This document shows, piece after piece, positions 17,594 to 27,188 of a stretch of 50,204 nucleotides of DNA. Position numbers and translations under genes: made by a program. The stretch's first letter is position 1; the number at the start of each line of letters is the position of its first letter. The DNA is from Oscillospiraceae bacterium. Lineage in GTDB: Bacteria; Bacillota; Clostridia; Oscillospirales; Oscillospiraceae. A model generated the notes under the pieces. That model was not told where the DNA came from and did no database searches. It was given only the letters and a program-made list of their open reading frames with translations. Location: NCBI GenBank assembly GCA_017512485.1, contig JAFWGE010000035.1, forward strand, positions 1 to 50,204, written 5' to 3'.

Positions 17594-18685
17594 CTAAAGC
17601 ACCGAATTCACCACCGTGAGCGCCAGGCAAAACAGTACTGCCAGCGCCATCCCGGCGTTTATCCAAACAGTTTTGAACCTTGTCCCGGCCTCAAGCTCCC
17701 ACCGGGCGCTGCCAAAGCAGATCCGCTTTCTGTACACGCACAACAGCACGAGCCCCGTCACAGACAGGCCAAAAATCAGGAATGCGTACGCGGCATACGC
17801 TGCGGTCCACGGCGTGATCGTATCCAACAGCGCGTCCGGCCCCAGTGTCAGAGCGTCCTGAATGGACGGGATGTCCGCGTGTCTGAGCAGTTCCGGAGCT
17901 ACAACGGCGCCGAAAAAGTTTACCGCTATATGGAGCCCCGCACTAAAGCGGAGCCTGCCTGTTCTGATATACACATATCCGAACACCAGTCCCAGGGCAA
18001 AAGCGTAGAACATCTGAGTAAAATTCCCGTGGTAGAGCCCAAACAGCGCCGCGGTGGTGAATACCGCCATCCGCTCCCCGTATATCCTCATCCTGTCTAT
18101 GAGGAGCCTGCGAAAAACGAACTCCTCCACAAGGGGGCCTATAACTACGGCTACGATTATCTTTGCAGCCGAATTGTCGCCGGAAAGGAGTTCGGTAACG
18201 GGATCGGCCGCAACCTCTGCTTTGAAGCTGTTTATAAGGGAATTGACCATCAGTCCGACGACGTTGCCGGCATACATCATAAACACGCACACCACGGCGA
18301 TAACGATGAACTCACCGGCACTGATGCTCTGTTTCCCCGGCGCATAGGCCGGCACTTTGCGCATCACCCTGACAGCCAAAGGCAGCCCGATAAGGTACAT
18401 AGGAACAAATGGGACCGTCCACACAAGCCACTGCACCGACGACCACCCCGGGAAGAACACGTTTAAAATGGCGCTCAGCACTACCTGACCCACCAAGGAG
18501 ACCGCGTGCATCAAAAGCAGGCCGAACCCCAGCCTTGAAAAGGATCTGCGTATGCGTGGCAGTCCGCCTTCCGGCAAGTCGCCGGGGCAAGTTAAACTCC
18601 CGTCCGACGTCTCCGGGCGGTCGGCCGTATGCCTGTTAAGATCGTTATTGAGGGTATTGTCCGTATCGCCAGGTATTTCCCGCAC
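17594..18685 (-). CDS. CPBP-family intramembrane metalloprotease (CAAX protease-like)
   Basis: A 363-residue membrane protein with about eight hydrophobic segments after a hydrophilic N-terminus of some 50 residues. CPBP/Abi motifs are present: EE at 187-188 with Arg192 (EEFVFRR), His219 (LYHGN), and His252 with Asn256 (LHIAVN). Members cleave membrane substrates or act in bacteriocin self-immunity; no bacteriocin gene is nearby. The start is GTG, with AAAGGAG 12 bases upstream, a long spacing. An internal start nearer residue 50 cannot be excluded. Confidence 0.87.
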   Translation of the reverse strand: MREIPGDTDNTLNNDLNRHTADRPETSDGSLTCPGDLPEGGLPRIRRSFSRLGFGLLLMHAVSLVGQVVLSAILNVFFPGWSSVQWLVWTVPFVPMYLIGLPLAVRVMRKVPAYAPGKQSISAGEFIVIAVVCVFMMYAGNVVGLMVNSLINSFKAEVAADPVTELLSGDNSAAKIIVAVVIGPLVEEFVFRRLLIDRMRIYGERMAVFTTAALFGLYHGNFTQMFYAFALGLVFGYVYIRTGRLRFSAGLHIAVNFFGAVVAPELLRHADIPSIQDALTLGPDALLDTITPWTAAYAAYAFLIFGLSVTGLVLLCVYRKRICFGSARWELEAGTRFKTVWINAGMALAVLFCLALTVVNSVL

Positions 18686-18997
18686 TGCTGCTTCCGTCTC
18701 CTTTCACTGTTCCGCAGGGCGCTCACGGTGCGGCGCCAGCAAACCGGAGCTTGCCGTCATACACATCAAGGTCTCCCGGGAACTTGTCAGCGTCATCAGA
18801 TCAAGTGACCGCGTTCGCAGTACCCGTTTTCCTCCCGGTCGCCGTCCCTTTAACGCCGTCCGGCCTGCCGTCAATGTATTTGTTCATGGTTTATTATTTG
18901 GCAAAAAATATGCTATAATCATTACTGCGTAATTAAACCGCTTTTCCGAAACAGTCAACATCCCCGCAACCGGGGATCATTCCGGGAGGTAATATAA
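18686..18997. other. Divergent intergenic region
   Basis: Separates the CPBP gene (minus) from the threonine aldolase gene (plus). The only clear signals are the extended -10 on the plus strand at 18911-18919 and the ribosome binding sites next to each gene. No small ORF with a good RBS and no strong hairpin was seen. Confidence 0.5.
18911..18919 (+). promoter_or_regulatory. Extended -10 promoter of the threonine aldolase gene
   Basis: TGCTATAAT is an extended -10 (TGnTATAAT); the -35 is weak (TTATTA-like). It lies about 80 bases before the ATG. Confidence 0.5.
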
Positions 18998-20023
18998 ATG
19001 CTCCATTTTGACAGTGACTATATGGAAGGCGCACATCCTCTTATTCTCGAGTGCCTTGAACGATCGAATTACGACAAAAACCCCGGATACGGCTCGGACG
19101 ATTACTGCCGTCGCGCGGCCGACAGGATCCGCCAGTTATGCGGCTGCCCGGGTGCTGCTGTATATTTTCTTCCTGGGGGCACACAGGCAAACGCCACCGT
19201 TATCGACTTTCTTCTGAAGAATTATCAGGGCGTCCTGAGCGCGTATACCGGGCATATTAACGTCCATGAGGCAGGCGCGGTAGAGGCTTACGGCCACAAG
19301 ATACTTACGCTGAGCCATACGGATGGGAAACTGTCCCCTTCGGATATAGACGCATATATGGACGCATTTGTTTCCGATCCCACACATGAACACATGGTGG
19401 AGCCCGGAATGGTATACATCTCCCATCCCACAGAATACGGCGCAAGTTACAGCCTTGGCGAACTGGAGGAACTGCACCGGGTATGCCGCGGGCACTCCCT
19501 GTCCCTGTATATGGACGGAGCGCGCCTCGGTTACGCGCTTGCCGCCAGGGGCAGTGACCTGTCGCTCGAGCAGATCGCGAGTCTGTGCGACGCTTTTTAC
19601 ATAGGCGGCACCAAGGTCGGAGCCCTTTTCGGGGAAGCCGTGGTTTTCCCGGATGCCGAACGTTCCCGCGGGTTCTTCACGCTGATGAAAAGGCACGGGG
19701 CTGTGACCGCCAAAGGATGGCTCCTGGGGCTGCAGTTTGAAGCGCTCCTTGAAGGCGATACCTATACTGATATCGCCAGACATGCCGATCTGCTGGCAGA
19801 CAGTCTCAGAGACGGCCTGAAAGCAAAAGGATACAGGATCTTTACCGAGTCGTCCACGAACCAGGTCATGGTCGTTGTCCCCAACGCCAAACTCTCCGAG
19901 ATATCAAAAGACGCCACTTATTCTTACTGGGAACGCTTCGACAGCAGTTCAAGCGTCGTGCGCTTCGCCGTCAGCTGGGCCACGAAAGAGAGCGATGTCC
20001 ACAAGCTGCTGTCTCTGATGTGA
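18998..20023 (+). CDS. Low-specificity L-threonine aldolase-like PLP enzyme
   Basis: A 341-residue fold-type I PLP enzyme of the beta-eliminating lyase/threonine aldolase family. The cofactor lysine is Lys206 in YIGGTKVGALFGE. His90 (GHINVHEAGAVE) should stack on the PLP ring; YMDGARLG at 171-178 supplies the Asp to the pyridine nitrogen. It would split threonine or allo-threonine to glycine and acetaldehyde. RBS GGGAGG is 7 bases before the ATG. Only 6 bases separate its stop from the convergent oxidoreductase gene, with no terminator between. Substrate specificity cannot be read from sequence. Confidence 0.88.
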   Translation: MLHFDSDYMEGAHPLILECLERSNYDKNPGYGSDDYCRRAADRIRQLCGCPGAAVYFLPGGTQANATVIDFLLKNYQGVLSAYTGHINVHEAGAVEAYGHKILTLSHTDGKLSPSDIDAYMDAFVSDPTHEHMVEPGMVYISHPTEYGASYSLGELEELHRVCRGHSLSLYMDGARLGYALAARGSDLSLEQIASLCDAFYIGGTKVGALFGEAVVFPDAERSRGFFTLMKRHGAVTAKGWLLGLQFEALLEGDTYTDIARHADLLADSLRDGLKAKGYRIFTESSTNQVMVVVPNAKLSEISKDATYSYWERFDSSSSVVRFAVSWATKESDVHKLLSLM

Positions 20024-20029
20024 CCGTGC

Positions 20030-21988
20030 TCACGACCTTCCTATATCGCGAGCTATGGTAAAAGCCTCCGCATTGGCCGACGCCATGTTCCTGGGCTCGA
20101 CACAATCCCCGATCATATAAAACTCCGGAGCGCAGTAATTCAAAGCCAGGCTCTCTTCCCTCAGGGGCTTTTGACCGGCCGCGTATATCACGGTGTCTGC
20201 CTCAAGGCTGAACCCGCCCTCAGGCCCTCGGCAGAGTATTTCACCGTCGGAGATCTTCTCCGCCACGGTCGAGAGCATTATCCGCACGTTCCTCTTTTTC
20301 AGTTCCAGCCGCAGCCCTATGGCGTGGAGGAAATTCCCCCCGTCATTGATCGCCCGTTCCATCTCAAGAACACATATCTCCCTGCCCTTCATGGCCAGGT
20401 ACACTGCCAGTTCAAGACCAACCAGGCCTGCTCCGATTATGACCGTCTTTCTGCCGGTTTTTTCAGGATGGGCATATGCTTCAGCAGCCCCGAGAACGTT
20501 GTCGCGGTCTATGCCCTCCACCGGAGGTTTTACAGGCCTCGCTCCCAATGCAGCAATTATTACGTCCGGTTTTATCTGTTCTGCAGTTTCGCCGGTGACC
20601 TCCGTGTTGAGACGTATCTCCGCCCCGCTTTGTCTCAAAGCCTGCTCCTGCCGTGTGATATACAGTTCCAGGTCCTTCTTGAACGGCACGTCCTTCTCAC
20701 ACCTTATAGCTCCCCCCAGCCGGTCGCTTTTCTCGCACAGGACCACCTCATGCCCCCTCTGCGCACAAGTGAGGGCGGCGCGCATACCGCCGATCCCTCC
20801 TCCGACCACAAGTACTCTGCGTCTGCGTGATGGGCTCTCCCCATATTTCATCTCAAGCTCCCTGCCGGTCTCCGGGTTGATGGAACAATAGGGTTCTCCC
20901 CATGTAAGTTCCGAGGAAAAGCAGTTGAGGCACCGCAGGCACTTGTTTATTTCATTTTCCCGCCCGCTCCTCAGCTTGATCGGCAGGTCCGGGTCCGCCA
21001 GCAGCGCCCTTGCCATCTCTACCACGTCGGCCTTGCCCGAAGCGATTATTTCTTCCAGCATCTCAGGATCGCCAAGAGCGCCCACAGTGGCCACAGGCGA
21101 AGACACGTGTTTTTTTATCTCCGCGGCATAGACCACGTTACATCCCTCATCCAGGAACATACCCGGGTGTGACACGGGAAAAGCTTCTTCCACCTCATGG
21201 TTTCCCGCGGAGACGTGTATCAGGTCGCACTTTCCGTCAAGCATTTTGGCAAGCGCCACGGATGTGTCCAGGCCGAATCCCCCTTCGAAACCCTCTGCCC
21301 CGCTTATCCTGACCTCTATCGGGAATCTTGGACCCACTGCTTTCCTGACCGCTTCACATACTGCCAGTGTAAGCCTCGCCCTGTTCTCTATATCTGGGCC
21401 GCCCCATCTGTCCTTCCTTGTGTTCAGCGGCGACAAAAACTGGTGCAGCAGCCAGCCGTGCCCGGCATGGATAAGTATCGCGCCGAAACCGAACCTTTTC
21501 GCCTCTGCGGCAGCATGGGCGAATTTTTCTATGATCTGTTCTATTACGGTTTCTGGCATTTCGGGGATAAGCACTCCGTCCAGTTCCCTCTCCACGGGAG
21601 CGTAAGCCTCGCCTCTCGACGCTGCCCCGAAGAACGAAAGGTCCCTGTTCGCGTACATGCCGGCGTGCTGGAGCTCGGCTGCAGCCACCGCCCCATGCGT
21701 CGTGACCGCATTTGCTATCCGGCAGAGGGGGTTCGCCGCTCTCGGGTCGTCGATGCACGTCTGATTCACGCCTCCCCTCCCCAGACGGGAGTCCACTATC
21801 AGTTCACAGGTTGCCACCGATGCGGCCCCTCCCATGGCTTTCCTCTCGTAATAAGCGGCAGCTCCCGGTGGGAGGATATTGTCGCACGTCATGTTCTGGT
21901 ATCCCGTCGGAGACGCGAATATGCGGTTGCGGTACAGCCTTCCCGCCAGAGTGATCGGCTCAAACAGATGTGGATACTTGAATGCCAT
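20030..21988 (-). CDS. NADH:flavin oxidoreductase / 2,4-dienoyl-CoA reductase-type enzyme (FMN, 4Fe-4S, FAD)
   Basis: A 652-residue enzyme of the old-yellow-enzyme long form (FadH, enoate reductase, BaiCD/BaiH). Residues 1-340 are the FMN TIM barrel (ELQHAG at 105-110, HAGHGWLLHQFLSP, NTRKDRWGG). Cys350, Cys353, Cys356 and Cys368 are placed to hold a 4Fe-4S cluster. Two Rossmann motifs follow: VVGGGIGG near 395 for FAD and VIIGAGLVGLELA near 515 for NAD(P)H. It would reduce activated C=C bonds, for example in enoates, dienoyl-CoA or steroid substrates. No substrate genes lie beside it. Confidence 0.9.
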   Translation of the reverse strand: MAFKYPHLFEPITLAGRLYRNRIFASPTGYQNMTCDNILPPGAAAYYERKAMGGAASVATCELIVDSRLGRGGVNQTCIDDPRAANPLCRIANAVTTHGAVAAAELQHAGMYANRDLSFFGAASRGEAYAPVERELDGVLIPEMPETVIEQIIEKFAHAAAEAKRFGFGAILIHAGHGWLLHQFLSPLNTRKDRWGGPDIENRARLTLAVCEAVRKAVGPRFPIEVRISGAEGFEGGFGLDTSVALAKMLDGKCDLIHVSAGNHEVEEAFPVSHPGMFLDEGCNVVYAAEIKKHVSSPVATVGALGDPEMLEEIIASGKADVVEMARALLADPDLPIKLRSGRENEINKCLRCLNCFSSELTWGEPYCSINPETGRELEMKYGESPSRRRRVLVVGGGIGGMRAALTCAQRGHEVVLCEKSDRLGGAIRCEKDVPFKKDLELYITRQEQALRQSGAEIRLNTEVTGETAEQIKPDVIIAALGARPVKPPVEGIDRDNVLGAAEAYAHPEKTGRKTVIIGAGLVGLELAVYLAMKGREICVLEMERAINDGGNFLHAIGLRLELKKRNVRIMLSTVAEKISDGEILCRGPEGGFSLEADTVIYAAGQKPLREESLALNYCAPEFYMIGDCVEPRNMASANAEAFTIARDIGRS

Positions 21989-22161
21989 TTAATTCTCCGC
22001 CTTTCCGGTACTCGTCAAACGCCTTGCAGGACAGCTCCTGCCTGATGATCATACTGCAAGTATAACAGCAGTTTCCGGAATAATCCATATTTATCTCTGC
22101 CGTGTCTGTTTTCTGCGGCAGTACGTCCTGCGTTCATCTATACATCCATACATCATATCCG

Positions 22162-22352
22162 AAAAGGGGCCGCCGCGAACACGCGCGGCGGCCCCCTGCG
22201 GACAGCATCCGCAGAAAGGGGAATTGACCGTCTCCTGCCGGAACGCGGCAGGAACATTATCCTCTGCCCGAGGGAAACGGGCTTATGTACATGACATGAC
22301 CGGGTCATGGCGCAAAAGCCGGGCTGGATAACAGACCGTCATTATTCTTTAC
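22162..22352 (-). ncRNA. Candidate free-standing structured small RNA, about 190 nt
   Basis: The interval has its own near-consensus promoter (22358-22386) and ends at a strong intrinsic terminator. Minus-strand pairings include TTATCC/GGATAA enclosing GCCCG/CGGGC and GCTT/AAGC with a CATGAC/GTCATG tip. Then CCTGCCG/CGGCAGG and CTGCGGA/TCCGCAG hairpins precede the terminator. GACGGTC occurs twice. The longest AUG frame is only 19 codons with a poor RBS. The size recalls 6S RNA, but I do not recognise a known family; tmRNA, RNase P and SRP signatures are absent. Confidence 0.55.
22166..22195 (-). terminator. Intrinsic terminator of the candidate small RNA
   Basis: A 12-bp GGGGCCGCCGCG/CGCGGCGGCCCC stem with a 6-base loop, followed on the minus strand by TTTTC. 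Confidence 0.75.
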
Positions 22353-22357
22353 CAAGA

Positions 22358-22386
22358 ATAATATCACAGTCCCTCTGTCCCGTCAA
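22358..22386 (-). promoter_or_regulatory. Strong promoter of the candidate small RNA
   Basis: TTGACG (22381-22386), exactly 17 bases, TATTAT (22358-22363). It lies 20-50 bases beyond the stop of the UDP-sugar dehydrogenase gene and points away from it, so it does not serve that gene. Confidence 0.7.
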
Positions 22387-22405
22387 TGTTTATGGTTAAA
22401 TTCTC

Positions 22406-23626
22406 TCAGAGATAATACGTCCCGGGCAGGGCGCAGACTCTGCGTGTATCGAAAACCGTTTTTCCACGCAGCTTTTCCATGTTTTGCTTTATCTCGTCAT
22501 GTCCCACCAGTATCACTACCATGTCCACGTCGGACAGAAATCTGTCCAGGTCATGGTACTGGTCCGCGGTAATATCCCGTTTCACCCACGGGTCATACAC
22601 TTTTACCCCTCCCGCCAGATGCCTGTGCATGCAGTCCAGCAGTTGGAGCGTGGGGCTCTCCCTGACATCGTCCACATTCTCCTTATACGTCAGCCCGTAA
22701 AGGCCGACCCTGGAGGTGTCTGTAATGCCGTTCTGTTCCATAATGTCGTGCATACGCTCCAGAACAAATTCCGGCATTGAATCGTTTATCCTTCTGGCTG
22801 CCAATATAATATTTGCCAGCCCCGGATAGTCGCCCACCAGGAACCACGGGTCCACTGATATGCAGTGCCCTCCCACTCCCGGCCCCGGGGACAGGATATT
22901 CACCCTGGGGTGTTTGTTGGCGATGCGGATTATTTCGTTGACATCCATCCCGTCGCTGCGGCAGATTTTTGCGAGTTCATTCGCAAACGCGATATTTATG
23001 TCCCGGTAAGTGTTCTCCACAACTTTTGTCATTTCGGCTGTGCGAATGTCAGTGAGCACCAGTTCTCCGCGGCAGAATGACGAGTATACGTCTTTCACGC
23101 GTTCCGCGATCTGCGGACTGTCCGCTCCGATCGTGCGTGAGTTGTTAACGAGTTCATATACCATATTCCCGGGGATGATCCTCTCCGGGGCGTGGGCAAG
23201 GTGGACGTCCTCGCCGCACCTGAGCCCGCGCCTTTCAACTGCGGGCCGCACGCTCCTGTCCACGGTTCCGGGGCTGACGGTGGACTCTATCACTATAATC
23301 GAGCCTTTTGGGCACACGTCCAATACGGATTCCACCGCGGCCGTTACAAACGACGCGTCGACCTTTTTGCTCTTTTTATCATACGGTGTGGGTACGGCCA
23401 CCACGTACATTTCCGCCGGACATACCTGCGTGGAGAAATCTATCTTCCCGGATACGGCGCTGTCGAACAGTTCCCTGAGCCCGGGCTCGTCGAACGTCAC
23501 TTCCCCCGCGCGAAGTCTGCCGACCAGTTCCGCGCTGAGGTCGGTCCCCGTCACCTCCACGCCGTGGGCAGCCATCATAAGCGCCGTAGGGAGCCCTATA
23601 TATCCCAGTCCTACAACATTTACCAC
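22406..23626 (-). CDS. UDP-N-acetyl-D-mannosamine (UDP-sugar) 6-dehydrogenase, WecC type
   Basis: A 406-residue NAD-dependent nucleotide-sugar dehydrogenase. The N-terminal Rossmann motif is GLGYIGLP. AEMTKVVENTYRDINIAFANE and the nucleophile Cys255 in GVGGHCISVDPWF follow, then a C-terminal domain with YGLTYKENVDDVRESP. The WecC branch, making UDP-ManNAcA, fits better than UDP-glucose dehydrogenase because of the GHCISVDPWF form. The GTG start at 23624-23626 follows AGGAGG by 8 bases; the frame is open 90 bases further but lacks an RBS there. It probably supplies a uronic acid for a surface polymer; no epimerase is adjacent. Confidence 0.88.
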   Translation of the reverse strand: MVNVVGLGYIGLPTALMMAAHGVEVTGTDLSAELVGRLRAGEVTFDEPGLRELFDSAVSGKIDFSTQVCPAEMYVVAVPTPYDKKSKKVDASFVTAAVESVLDVCPKGSIIVIESTVSPGTVDRSVRPAVERRGLRCGEDVHLAHAPERIIPGNMVYELVNNSRTIGADSPQIAERVKDVYSSFCRGELVLTDIRTAEMTKVVENTYRDINIAFANELAKICRSDGMDVNEIIRIANKHPRVNILSPGPGVGGHCISVDPWFLVGDYPGLANIILAARRINDSMPEFVLERMHDIMEQNGITDTSRVGLYGLTYKENVDDVRESPTLQLLDCMHRHLAGGVKVYDPWVKRDITADQYHDLDRFLSDVDMVVILVGHDEIKQNMEKLRGKTVFDTRRVCALPGTYYL

Positions 23627-23744
23627 TGTGTAATCCTCCTGACGGGCCACCCTTCCGCTCCGGCGCGTTCCGGCCCGCATTGTATGCATCGCCCTGCCCG
23701 GATAGGCTGTTTTCACCCGGGGATGCGGTGTGTTTTGTGCCCCA

Positions 23745-23773
23745 AGTATAGCACCGGGTCATGAAAAAGTCTA
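23745..23773 (-). promoter_or_regulatory. Promoter of the UDP-sugar dehydrogenase gene
   Basis: TAGACT (23768-23773), 17-base spacer, TATACT (23745-23750) on the minus strand, about 120 bases before the GTG start. Confidence 0.45.
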
Positions 23774-23916
23774 CTTAATGCTGTTTCGCCGCGGAAAAAA
23801 CCGTTCATTGATCATTTTACCGTTGTATTGTTCCGCCGCAGCCTTTATTATTGCTTTATAGCCAACAGGGTCATGGGGTTCAGATCCCCGGCCCCGCATC
23901 GATGACGGGAGGCGCC

Positions 23917-25512
23917 ATGCTGCTTATTAAAGACATAAGGGTCGATCCTGGCAGGGAACAGGACCTCGCGGGCATCGCCTCGGAGGCTCTGGATATCGCC
24001 CGGTCCGACGTTAAAGAAGTAAAACTCATTCGCCGCGCCGTGGACGCAAGGCACCGGTCCGGCGTTAAGTATGTGATCACCCTTGCTGTTTCCACAGCTG
24101 ATGACAGTACCGTCCTCGGTACACACCGGGGCGGAAACGTAAGTGAATACTCCCCTACCGCGCCCCCTGTCCTACCCTCGGTCCGGCGCGCCCCGGAACC
24201 GGCGCCCGTAGTGGTCGGCGCGGGACCTGCGGGGCTGTTCGCGGCACTTACCCTGTGCCGCTCCGGGGCACCCTGCATCCTGCTAGAGCGCGGAAAACGG
24301 GTTGAAGACCGCGCCCGCGACGTAGACGCCATGAGGAACGGCGGCATATTGTCCCTGCAGAGCAACATACAGTTTGGGGAAGGCGGCGCCGGTACTTTCT
24401 CGGATGGAAAACTCCACACCGGGATAAAAAGCCCGTATCTGTTCTCCATACTCCGGGAGCTCGCGGAAAACGGCGCCCCGGAAGAGATACTTTGGAATTC
24501 CGAGCCCCACATAGGCACCGATATGCTCCGTACAACATGTGCCGGCCTGAGGAAAAAGCTGCTCGGTCTTGGCTGCGACATACGGTTCGGCCACACGCTC
24601 AAAGACATATCCGTGGGCGGAGGCGCGGTGCGCTCGCTTCTTGTGTGCGGTCCCGAAACGGAATACGAACTGCCGTGCCGCAGCCTGATAATGGCCCCCG
24701 GCCAGAGCGCCCGGGAAGTGTATGAAATGCTCCTGAACTTGGGTGTTCGCATGCATAAAAAGCCATTTTCCGTAGGTGTGCGCATAGAACACAGCCAACG
24801 GCAGCTCGACCGTGAAAGATACGGCCGCTCTGTGCGTATGGGGCTGCCCCATTCTTCCTATAAGGTTGCCGTGCATCTTCCCGGCGGCAGATCCGTCTAT
24901 TCTTTCTGCGTATGTCCCGGAGGGGAGGTCATAGCCGCGGGCAACGAACCCGGAGGTGTTGTGACCAACGGGATGAGCCCCTATGCCAGAGACGGTGACA
25001 ACATCAACGGTGCGCTGCTGGTTTCAGTTGATCCATGGGACCTGCCGGAACACCCGCTTTCCGGCCTTGATTTTCGTCGTTCCATAGAGGAAGCCGCCTA
25101 TGCGGAAGGCGGTGGCGGGTATATGGCACCGGTACAGCTGGTGGGTGACTTCCTCCTCGGCAGGCCCAGCACCGGGATGGGCAGCATCAAACCCACATAC
25201 AGGCCCGGAGTTCGCCCTGGCAGCGTAGATGCGGTACTGCCCGCTTTCGCGGCGCAGGCGCTTCGCGAGGCTCTCCCTCTCCTGGCAAAAAAGCTGAGTA
25301 TTTTTGCCTGTGAGGAAGCGGTCATGACCGCGGCTGAGACGAGGAGTTCCTCCCCTGTCCAGCTGGAGAGAGACACAGACCTCACCTGTACCTACGCCGG
25401 ATTGCGGGTGTGCGGCGAGGGTTCAGGCTGGGCCGGGGGTATAATGTCCTCCGCCGCAGACGGAATAAAGTGTGCCGTCAGCGCGATAAAAGAGTTTACA
25501 GACTGTGATTAG
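23917..25512 (+). CDS. FAD-dependent dehydrogenase of unknown substrate (COG2509-like)
   Basis: A 531-residue flavoprotein. An N-terminal region of about 90 residues (LLIKDIRVDPGREQDL, IRRAVDAR) precedes a classic FAD-binding GAGPAGLFAAL at 101-111. FGEGGAGTFSDGKLHTG, APGQSAREVYEML and a C-terminal CGEGSGWAGGIMSSAADG are typical of this widespread uncharacterised family. The start follows GGGAGG by 4 bases; an ATG 18 bases earlier is possible. It lies just upstream of asnS, with 119 bases between. Substrate and role are unknown. Confidence 0.82.
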   Translation: MLLIKDIRVDPGREQDLAGIASEALDIARSDVKEVKLIRRAVDARHRSGVKYVITLAVSTADDSTVLGTHRGGNVSEYSPTAPPVLPSVRRAPEPAPVVVGAGPAGLFAALTLCRSGAPCILLERGKRVEDRARDVDAMRNGGILSLQSNIQFGEGGAGTFSDGKLHTGIKSPYLFSILRELAENGAPEEILWNSEPHIGTDMLRTTCAGLRKKLLGLGCDIRFGHTLKDISVGGGAVRSLLVCGPETEYELPCRSLIMAPGQSAREVYEMLLNLGVRMHKKPFSVGVRIEHSQRQLDRERYGRSVRMGLPHSSYKVAVHLPGGRSVYSFCVCPGGEVIAAGNEPGGVVTNGMSPYARDGDNINGALLVSVDPWDLPEHPLSGLDFRRSIEEAAYAEGGGGYMAPVQLVGDFLLGRPSTGMGSIKPTYRPGVRPGSVDAVLPAFAAQALREALPLLAKKLSIFACEEAVMTAAETRSSSPVQLERDTDLTCTYAGLRVCGEGSGWAGGIMSSAADGIKCAVSAIKEFTDCD

Positions 25513-25539
25513 AATGATAAAATATATAGAATAGGTCCT

Positions 25540-25565
25540 CAAACGGGGCCATGGTTCCCCGTTTG
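25540..25565 (+). repeat. Inverted repeat in the asnS leader
   Basis: CAAACGGGG / CCCCGTTTG, a perfect 9-bp stem around CCATGGTT, between the FAD-protein gene and asnS. No T run follows, so it is not an obvious terminator, and no T-box sequence is present. Confidence 0.5.
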
Positions 25566-25631
25566 CACGGACCCGGAATTTACCCGCGGCCGGGCAGGAA
25601 GCCCCGCCGGGCTGAAAGGAAGACAGGCAGC

Positions 25632-27026
25632 ATGGAAAAATACAACTTGGCCAGTGATCTCTACAAATCTTACGGGAGTATGGACGGGCAGGCGGTGTCC
25701 ATGGCAGGATGGGCGCGCACCACCCGTGCCTCCAATAATTTCGGCTTCATCGAATTGAACGACGGCACCTGCTTTAAGAGCGTACAGATAGTATTTGACA
25801 GGGAACTGGAAAATTTCCAGGAGATATCCAAGACCCCCACGGGCTCTTCGCTTACCGTAAAAGGTATATTAAAAGTCACCCCGGACGCCAAGCAGCCCTT
25901 CGAGATATCCGCGCGCAGCATATCCATAGACGGCGCAGCCGAAAGCACCTATCCCCTGCAGAAGAAAAAGCACAGTTTTGAATACCTGCGCACCATCGCT
26001 CATCTCCGCCCGCGCACCAACACCTTCAGCGCGGTGTTCCGCGTGCGGTCCCTTATGACGTTTGCGATACACAAATACCTAAACGATAACGGATTTGTCT
26101 ACGTAGCCACTCCCTGCATAACCACCAGTGACTGCGAAGGCGCCGGAGAAACTTTCCGCGTGACCACCATTGATCCCGCCTCCCCCCCTCTCAGCGAGGA
26201 CGGTACCGTGGACTACAGCAAGGACTTCTTCGGCCGCGAGAGCTTCATGACCGTAAGCGGGCAGCTCAACCTTGAGCCCTTTGCCCACGCATACCGGAAC
26301 GTTTACACCTTCGGCCCCTCTTTCAGGGCGGAAAACTCCAACACTCCCCGCCACGTGGCGGAATTCTGGCAGGTGGAGCCCGAGATGGCTTTCTGTGATC
26401 TGGAAGGTGTTATGGATACGGCAGAGGGGCTTACAAAATACGTTATCTCCTACGTACTGGAAAACGCGCCCGACGAAATGGAATTCTTCGACCGTTTCAT
26501 CGAGAAGGGCGTTATAGAGAAGCTCCGCACTGTCATCTCCGAAGATTACGCCAGGGTCAAATATGACGAGGCTGTAAGGCTGCTTCTGGAAAGCGGGGCA
26601 AGCTTTGAGCTCTCCCCCGCCTGGGGTGGTGGTATACAGACAGAACACGAGAGGTATTTGTCGGAGGTCATTTACAAGCGTCCCGTGTTCGTAACAGACT
26701 ACCCCAAGGAGATAAAGGCCTTCTATATGCGTCAGAACGACGACGGCAAGACCGTAGCAGCTACGGACCTGCTGTTCCCTGGGATAGGCGAGGTCGTCGG
26801 CGGCAGCCAGAGGGAGGAGCGGTACGACAAGCTCTCAGCCCGTATAGACGAGCTGGGGCTGCGCCGTGAGGACTACTGGTGGTACCTTGACCTGCGCAGA
26901 TACGGTACATGCGTGCACAGCGGTTTCGGCATGGGCACTGAGAGGCTGCTCCGGTTTATGACGGGCATGGAAAACATACGCGACGTCATACCCTATCCCC
27001 GTACCCCGCGCTCGGCCGAGTTCTGA
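25632..27026 (+). CDS. asnS: Asparaginyl-tRNA synthetase
   Basis: A 464-residue class IIb aminoacyl-tRNA synthetase. An OB-fold anticodon-binding domain ([23 protein letters not shown]) is followed by the catalytic domain: motif 1 around [14 protein letters not shown], motif 2 [25 protein letters not shown], motif 3 [13 protein letters not shown]. The [11 protein letters not shown] form and the length point to AsnRS, not AspRS. The ATG at 25632 follows AAAGGAAG; the upstream in-frame extension lacks an RBS. It charges tRNA-Asn directly. Confidence 0.95.
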   Translation: MEKYNLASDLYKSYGSMDGQAVSMAGWARTTRASNNFGFIELNDGTCFKSVQIVFDRELENFQEISKTPTGSSLTVKGILKVTPDAKQPFEISARSISIDGAAESTYPLQKKKHSFEYLRTIAHLRPRTNTFSAVFRVRSLMTFAIHKYLNDNGFVYVATPCITTSDCEGAGETFRVTTIDPASPPLSEDGTVDYSKDFFGRESFMTVSGQLNLEPFAHAYRNVYTFGPSFRAENSNTPRHVAEFWQVEPEMAFCDLEGVMDTAEGLTKYVISYVLENAPDEMEFFDRFIEKGVIEKLRTVISEDYARVKYDEAVRLLLESGASFELSPAWGGGIQTEHERYLSEVIYKRPVFVTDYPKEIKAFYMRQNDDGKTVAATDLLFPGIGEVVGGSQREERYDKLSARIDELGLRREDYWWYLDLRRYGTCVHSGFGMGTERLLRFMTGMENIRDVIPYPRTPRSAEF

Positions 27027-27140
27027 TCGGACGCGGAAGGCGGTCCTCTTCTTCCGCATCTATGCGAATGTAGAAAACTTTCCCCTACGCTCTTCTGCAG
27101 CATACACCGGATAAAAACCGGCACCCGCATCCAAGATAAC

Positions 27141-27167
27141 GGCCCCGGGAGCATTGCTCCCGGGGCC
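27141..27167. terminator. Shared terminator of asnS and the CDF exporter gene
   Basis: A near-perfect GGCCCCGGGAGC/GCTCCCGGGGCC stem of 12-13 bp with a very short loop, between convergent genes. On plus it is followed by CGGATATTTTATC. Confidence 0.7.
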
Positions 27168-27188
27168 CGGATATTTTATCTCTGCAGG

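Noticed and set aside
17594..18685. CPBP protease as part of a bacteriocin immunity system
   Set aside because: No precursor peptide, modification enzyme or dedicated exporter lies nearby; the neighbours are unrelated monocistronic genes.
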